In this document: piece after piece, positions 14,987-18,357 of the stretch
Layout: the number at the start of each line of letters is the position of its first letter
Position numbering within the stretch: position 1 is the stretch's first letter
From: CAZIHO01 sp964538875
GTDB lineage: Bacteria; Pseudomonadota; Gammaproteobacteria; Chromatiales; Chromatiaceae
NCBI GenBank assembly: GCA_964538875.1
Contig: CAZIHO010000071.1
Coordinates: 1 to 18,357 of the forward strand
Reading direction: 5' to 3'
Length of the DNA stretch: 18,357 nucleotides
Position numbers and translations under genes: made by a program
The notes under the pieces: model-generated
What the model saw: the letters and a program-made list of their open reading frames with translations, nothing else
The model's database searches: none
What the model was told of the DNA's origin: nothing

Positions 14987-15086
14987 NNNNNNNNNNNNNN
15001 NNNNNNNNNNNNNNNNNNNNNNNNNNNNNNNNNNNNNNNNNNNNNNNNNNNNNNNNNNNNNNNNNNNNNNNNNNNNNNNNNNNNNN
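14987..15086. other. Assembly gap (100 N)
   Basis: Exactly 100 consecutive N, the conventional placeholder for a scaffold gap of unknown size. The hybrid kinase gene and the response-regulator cluster are therefore only inferred to be neighbours. Any reading frame crossing this run is an artefact. Confidence 0.98.
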
Positions 15087-15308
15087 CTGGCGAATGGCAA
15101 GCACATTCTTTGACTCGCATGGCCCAGGTGAATTTGAACCAAACCAATCTTCGGCGGTGCCGGTGTGTCCGAGGCATGGATTAACCATTGACCTATTCAA
15201 CCTCAAAACGGGAAACCAGGCGCTGTTGTCCCTACCTGGCTCCGGCCTTTCTGGTTGGTCAAATTGGCGGAGGCGCATTGACAATCCATATCAGTATGCG
15301 GTGGCCCT
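15087..15308. other. Spacer right of the gap, upstream of the response regulator
   Basis: 222 bases with no recognised gene. An open frame at 15094-15312 on the plus strand has no family resemblance and would overlap the response regulator start. TTGACA at 15275-15280 is a perfect -35 hexamer but has no -10 at a usable distance before the ATG at 15309. The promoter of the downstream cluster may therefore lie further upstream or in the gap. Confidence 0.4.
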
Positions 15309-15677
15309 ATGAATAAGATTAAGACGGTATTGTGCATTGATGATAGTCGCGTGTCACGGATGAAATTTCGGCAATTGATTTTGCAGCGGGATCCGGATTG
15401 GGCCGTGGTGGAAGCCGCTACTGGCGAGGAAGGCCTGGAAATCGCGTCCCAGGCCATGCCCGACCTGATTACCGTCGATGTCAACATGCCGGGCATGGGT
15501 GGGTTTGGCGCCGTGGAACAATTACGCCTCACCCAGCCGCAAGCAACGATCGTGCTGCTTAGCGCCAATATTCAGGACAGCCTGAAACGCAGGGCCGATG
15601 ATCTCGGCGTCCCCTTTGTGGAAAAGCCAATCACCGAAGCCAGCGTGGCTAGGGTCCTCGCCTTTATCACAGGTTAA
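15309..15677 (+). CDS. Single-domain (CheY-like) response regulator
   Basis: A cytoplasmic receiver of 122 residues with no output domain. The acidic pair D11/D12, phospho-acceptor D57 (in ITVDVNMPGMGG), switch serine S85 (VLLSAN) and K106 (VEKP) are all present, so it should be phosphorylatable. Without a DNA-binding or enzymatic domain it must act by protein contact or as a phosphate shuttle. The next gene starts three bases after its stop and encodes a CheC-type phosphatase, a class that dephosphorylates CheY-like proteins, so the pair is probably functional. No flagellar or chemoreceptor gene is in the window. The Shine-Dalgarno is weak. Which kinase acts on it is not shown; the sensor encoded downstream is the natural candidate. 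Confidence 0.93.
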   Translation: MNKIKTVLCIDDSRVSRMKFRQLILQRDPDWAVVEAATGEEGLEIASQAMPDLITVDVNMPGMGGFGAVEQLRLTQPQATIVLLSANIQDSLKRRADDLGVPFVEKPITEASVARVLAFITG

Positions 15678-15680
15678 CTC

Positions 15681-16295
15681 ATGGTTTCGCTCACCGAAAT
15701 TCAACTCGATGGCCTGGTGGAGATGTTCAATATCAGCATCGGTCAGGCCGCCGCCGCCCTCAGTCGGCTGGGTGATGAAGAAATCGCCCTGTCGGTGCCA
15801 TCCCTCAAGTTTCTGTCCCTGGAAGAAGCCACCCTACAATTGAACGACATCCATACCAAGCGGGTATGCGGGATCGTGCAGCATTTCGATGGGCCCTTTT
15901 CCACCGACGCCATCCTCATGTTCCCCGAGGACCGGAGCCTGGAGATCGTGCGCATGATGCTGGGCGAGCCCTATTCGATGGATGAACTGTCCGAGCTGGA
16001 ACAGGAAGCCATGAGCGAGATTGGCAATATCGTCCTTAATGCCTGTATTGGTAGCATCGCCAATATCACCGCGAGTGAGTTTTCATCGACCCTGCCCGAG
16101 GTCAAGATGGGGACCGGGGCCGAGGTCCTGCATTTGGGGGTCAAGGGTCCGGAGGAAACCGTATTATTGGTTTATATCGACTTCAACATACTATCTAAAA
16201 CGATCCAAGGCTATATGGCGTTCGTGATGGATGTGCCCTCTACCCAGGGTCTCATTGGTAGCCTGGATCGATTCGTGGGCTTGGACGTGGATTGA
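15681..16295 (+). CDS. CheC-family CheY-P phosphatase
   Basis: A 204-residue protein of typical CheC length, a family that hydrolyses the phosphoryl group of CheY-like regulators. The family active site is D/S-x3-E-x2-N-x22-P. The N-terminal half has it exactly: D10, E14, N17, P40 (LDGLVEMFNISIGQ to SVP). The C-terminal half has E109 in place of D/S, then E113, N116 and P139 (EAMSEIGNIVLNACIG to LPE), so both pseudo-symmetric sites keep E, N and P at the right spacing. It starts three bases after the response regulator stop, implying coupling, and ends 13 bp before the PAS sensor gene. I do not give the symbol cheC because there is no chemotaxis operon context; a role outside motility is equally likely. 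Confidence 0.9.
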   Translation: MVSLTEIQLDGLVEMFNISIGQAAAALSRLGDEEIALSVPSLKFLSLEEATLQLNDIHTKRVCGIVQHFDGPFSTDAILMFPEDRSLEIVRMMLGEPYSMDELSELEQEAMSEIGNIVLNACIGSIANITASEFSSTLPEVKMGTGAEVLHLGVKGPEETVLLVYIDFNILSKTIQGYMAFVMDVPSTQGLIGSLDRFVGLDVD

Positions 16296-16308
16296 AGTTG
16301 GAACTTGT

Positions 16309-18357
16309 ATGGCAGTAGCTGATAGCTCGGGAGTGCTGGACAGGGAGGGGAACGCACGCCTCGAGATTTTGCACCTCATGATCGACAGCCTCGATATTGG
16401 CGTGGTGGTTCTGGATACCCGCCAGCAGGTCATGTGCTGGAACCTATGGATGGCGCAAGTTTCCGGCATCGCCCGGAAGCAGGCGGTCGGCAAAGAACTG
16501 GTGGAGTTGTTTCCAGAGTTGGCCGGTGGACGAACCCTGGGCGCGATCCATGATGCCCTGTCCCGGGGCTTTCCGTCCCTCCTGTCCCAATCACTGAATA
16601 AGGCACCCTTTCCTATTTTTCGCCGGGTGACTCCCACCGGCAGTCACCAACGGGTTCAGCAGCGCATCCGGGTATTGCCACTGCGCCATGGGGGGGAGGT
16701 ATCTCATTGCCTGGTTGAAATTCAGGATGTCTCCCTGACCGTCTACCGCGAGAAGATCATCCGGGAGCAAAAGAAGTTTCTGGATACCATTTTGGATAGC
16801 GAGCCAGAGTGGGTATTCGTGCTGGATCCCAGCGGTGCGCCGATCCAAATGAACCGGGCCGGCTTGGACCTGCTTGGAGTACCCTCCTTGGCCGAGGTGA
16901 AGGAGCGCGGCCTGCCCAGCTTTATCTCGCCCGATCATCGGTCCGCCTTTGATCGCCTCTGCCAACAGGTGCTGGCCGGCGCGCCGGGTGCCCTCGATTT
17001 CCAGATTCAGGGGCCCAACGGTGGCGGGAACCGCTGGCTGGATGTGCATGCCGCGCCCCTGGTGGGGTCCCATGGCGCAGCGGTGGCCATTCTCGGCGTG
17101 GCCCGCGATATTACCGCCCGCCGGGAAGCGGAAGCCACCACCCGCTCCCTGATTGACGCCAACCAGGAATCCGCCGTGCTGTTGGATCAAGCGGGGCAGA
17201 TTCTCGCGATCAATGCAATCGGCGCGCGCCAGCTCAAGCAGCCGGCGGGCGGATTGATCGGTCAGAATTACCATGGGTTACTGGCGGCTCCGGTGGCGGC
17301 CTGTCATCGGGACAAGGCGGAGGAGGTTTTTCGCCACGGCCGGCCGGTCAAGTTCCAGGAGGTCTTGGAGGGCCGCCATTTCGATGTCAATCTGTATCCG
17401 GTTTCCGATGCGGACGGCAAGGTCCGGGCGGTATCGGTCTATTCCGCCGATGTGACCGATCAATTGCAACTGGTGGAAATAGAACGGCTGTTTCATTCCA
17501 TTGACGATCAAATCCTGGCGCGGCGGCAGCAGCCGAGTCTACTGGCCTATATCTGCGGGCAAGTGGCGGCCATTTTTGACTATCCGGCGGTCTGGATTGG
17601 ACGCCGGATGCGGGGCGGGGAACTCGCCATCACCGCGTCCGGCGGCAGCGCCGGGGCCTATGTGGACGCATTGCTGGCGATTGGGGAGCGCTGGGACGAT
17701 TCACTCCTGGGGCGGGGACCCGCCGGTACCGCCGTGCGTACCGGCCAGGCTCAGACCTGTGCCAGCGAGGATATTCATTTCGGTCCCTGGCGCGGCCAAG
17801 CGCACCTGTTCGGCCTGCGGACGCAGTTGAGCCTGCCCTTGATTCTACGGGGCGAGATTTACGGTACCTTCAATCTGGCGTCGCGTTTGGAGTCCGATTT
17901 CCAGGGTCCGGCCCGGGTCCAGGTGCTCATGGAAATCGCCGCCCGCATTTGTGTGGCCATCGAGCGGGCCTTCGATCAGGAACGCTTGATGTTGCTGGAA
18001 ACTGCGCTGTCCTCGGCGGCCAATGGGGTGTTCATCACCGACCAGATGGGGCGCATCCAGTGGGTAAATGGGGCCTTTGAAAAAATGACCGGATGCAGCC
18101 GGGAAGAATCGGTCGGCTCCATTTCCCGGCTCTTGCAACCCCACATGGATGAGTCCGGCTTTTTCCAACAGGTGCGCCTGGGCATGGCCGAGGGTAAGGC
18201 CTGGAGCGGGGATCGCGCCGCGAAGCGGAAGGATGGCACCTCCGTCGTGTTCCGGCAGACCATTACGCCAATCTGCGACGCTTCCAACATCACCACCCAC
18301 TTTATTTCAATCCTTGAAGATGTCACTGCCGCCCGTGAAGCCGAGGCCCATGTGCGC
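16309..18357 (+). CDS. Multi-PAS/GAF sensor protein, 3' end outside the window
   Basis: An uninterrupted frame from the ATG at 16309 to the last base, 683 codons without a stop, so the gene is truncated by the window and not by mutation. Domains: PAS1 (about 20-148, DSLDIGVVVLDTRQQVMCWN), PAS2 (155-275, ending VARDITARREAEA), PAS3 (277-388, ending SADVTDQ), GAF (395-555, LLGRGPAGTAVRTGQ and LSLPLILRGEIYGTFNLAS), and PAS4 (562-675, SSAANGVFITDQMGRIQWVN, ending EDVTAAREAEA). There is no membrane segment, so it is probably cytosolic. The PAC-like end of PAS4 normally leads into a histidine kinase, GGDEF/EAL or another PAS; the output cannot be seen. It sits 13 bp after the CheC gene with a weak ribosome site, and probably forms an operon with it and the response regulator. 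Confidence 0.92.
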   Translation, partial: MAVADSSGVLDREGNARLEILHLMIDSLDIGVVVLDTRQQVMCWNLWMAQVSGIARKQAVGKELVELFPELAGGRTLGAIHDALSRGFPSLLSQSLNKAPFPIFRRVTPTGSHQRVQQRIRVLPLRHGGEVSHCLVEIQDVSLTVYREKIIREQKKFLDTILDSEPEWVFVLDPSGAPIQMNRAGLDLLGVPSLAEVKERGLPSFISPDHRSAFDRLCQQVLAGAPGALDFQIQGPNGGGNRWLDVHAAPLVGSHGAAVAILGVARDITARREAEATTRSLIDANQESAVLLDQAGQILAINAIGARQLKQPAGGLIGQNYHGLLAAPVAACHRDKAEEVFRHGRPVKFQEVLEGRHFDVNLYPVSDADGKVRAVSVYSADVTDQLQLVEIERLFHSIDDQILARRQQPSLLAYICGQVAAIFDYPAVWIGRRMRGGELAITASGGSAGAYVDALLAIGERWDDSLLGRGPAGTAVRTGQAQTCASEDIHFGPWRGQAHLFGLRTQLSLPLILRGEIYGTFNLASRLESDFQGPARVQVLMEIAARICVAIERAFDQERLMLLETALSSAANGVFITDQMGRIQWVNGAFEKMTGCSREESVGSISRLLQPHMDESGFFQQVRLGMAEGKAWSGDRAAKRKDGTSVVFRQTITPICDASNITTHFISILEDVTAAREAEAHVR

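Noticed and set aside
15120..15150. tRNA-like T-loop (TTCAAAT on the minus strand)
   Set aside because: The bases flanking the loop do not form a T stem, and no acceptor or anticodon arm can be drawn.
14818..15284. Open frames that cross the run of N
   Set aside because: They exist only because N is read through as unknown residues.
1..18357. CRISPR arrays, rRNA, prophage or toxin-antitoxin modules
   Set aside because: No regularly spaced repeats, rRNA sequence, phage genes or small paired toxin-antitoxin genes were found on either strand.

Overview
The window is GC-rich, densely coded bacterial DNA from a Gram-negative proteobacterium. A gammaproteobacterium of the Chromatiales or Competibacteraceae type is plausible from the gene styles, but I cannot confirm this without a search. 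It looks like a draft assembly. It begins 6 bp outside an insertion sequence, contains exactly 100 N (14987-15086, the usual placeholder for a gap of unknown size), and its last gene runs off the right edge.

Layout, left to right. (1) 7-1046: a complete IS1595-type insertion sequence with 25-bp terminal inverted repeats. Its transposase is broken by a -1 frameshift near 680. (2) 1100-5765, minus strand: a canonical high-affinity phosphate uptake operon transcribed pstS-pstC-pstA-pstB-phoU. There is a hairpin in the pstS-pstC spacer and an AT-rich promoter region upstream of pstS. The IS lies 53 bp beyond the phoU stop. (3) 5802-6265: spacer with no convincing gene and one strong hairpin. (4) 6266-9617, minus strand: pbpC (penicillin-binding protein 1C), then a CBS-pair protein, then an HPP-family membrane protein, each joined to the next by a 4-bp ATGA overlap. 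(5) 9618-10056: spacer with a 28-bp dyad. (6) 10057-14601, minus strand: a 1514-residue membrane protein carrying a sensor, two PAS domains, a histidine kinase, REC, Hpt, REC and GGDEF. This is a whole His-Asp-His-Asp phosphorelay wired to a diguanylate cyclase in one chain. It is preceded by an extended -10 promoter and a roughly 200-nt leader that can form mutually exclusive hairpins. (7) A spacer containing the assembly gap. (8) 15309 to the right edge, plus strand: a single-domain response regulator, a CheC-type phosphatase with two recognisable active-site motifs, and a PAS-PAS-PAS-GAF-PAS sensor whose C-terminal output domain lies outside the window.

How the parts fit. The pst-phoU block imports phosphate and reports phosphate status to a PhoR/PhoB system not present here. 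The right half is a signalling neighbourhood. The hybrid kinase/cyclase should convert an external signal into c-di-GMP, and the divergent response regulator-CheC-sensor cluster looks like a phospho-signal module with its own built-in phosphatase. Whether the two halves are truly adjacent depends on what fills the gap. The pbpC-CBS-HPP operon is the least expected grouping: cell-wall synthesis translationally coupled to a split HPP/CBS transporter pair.
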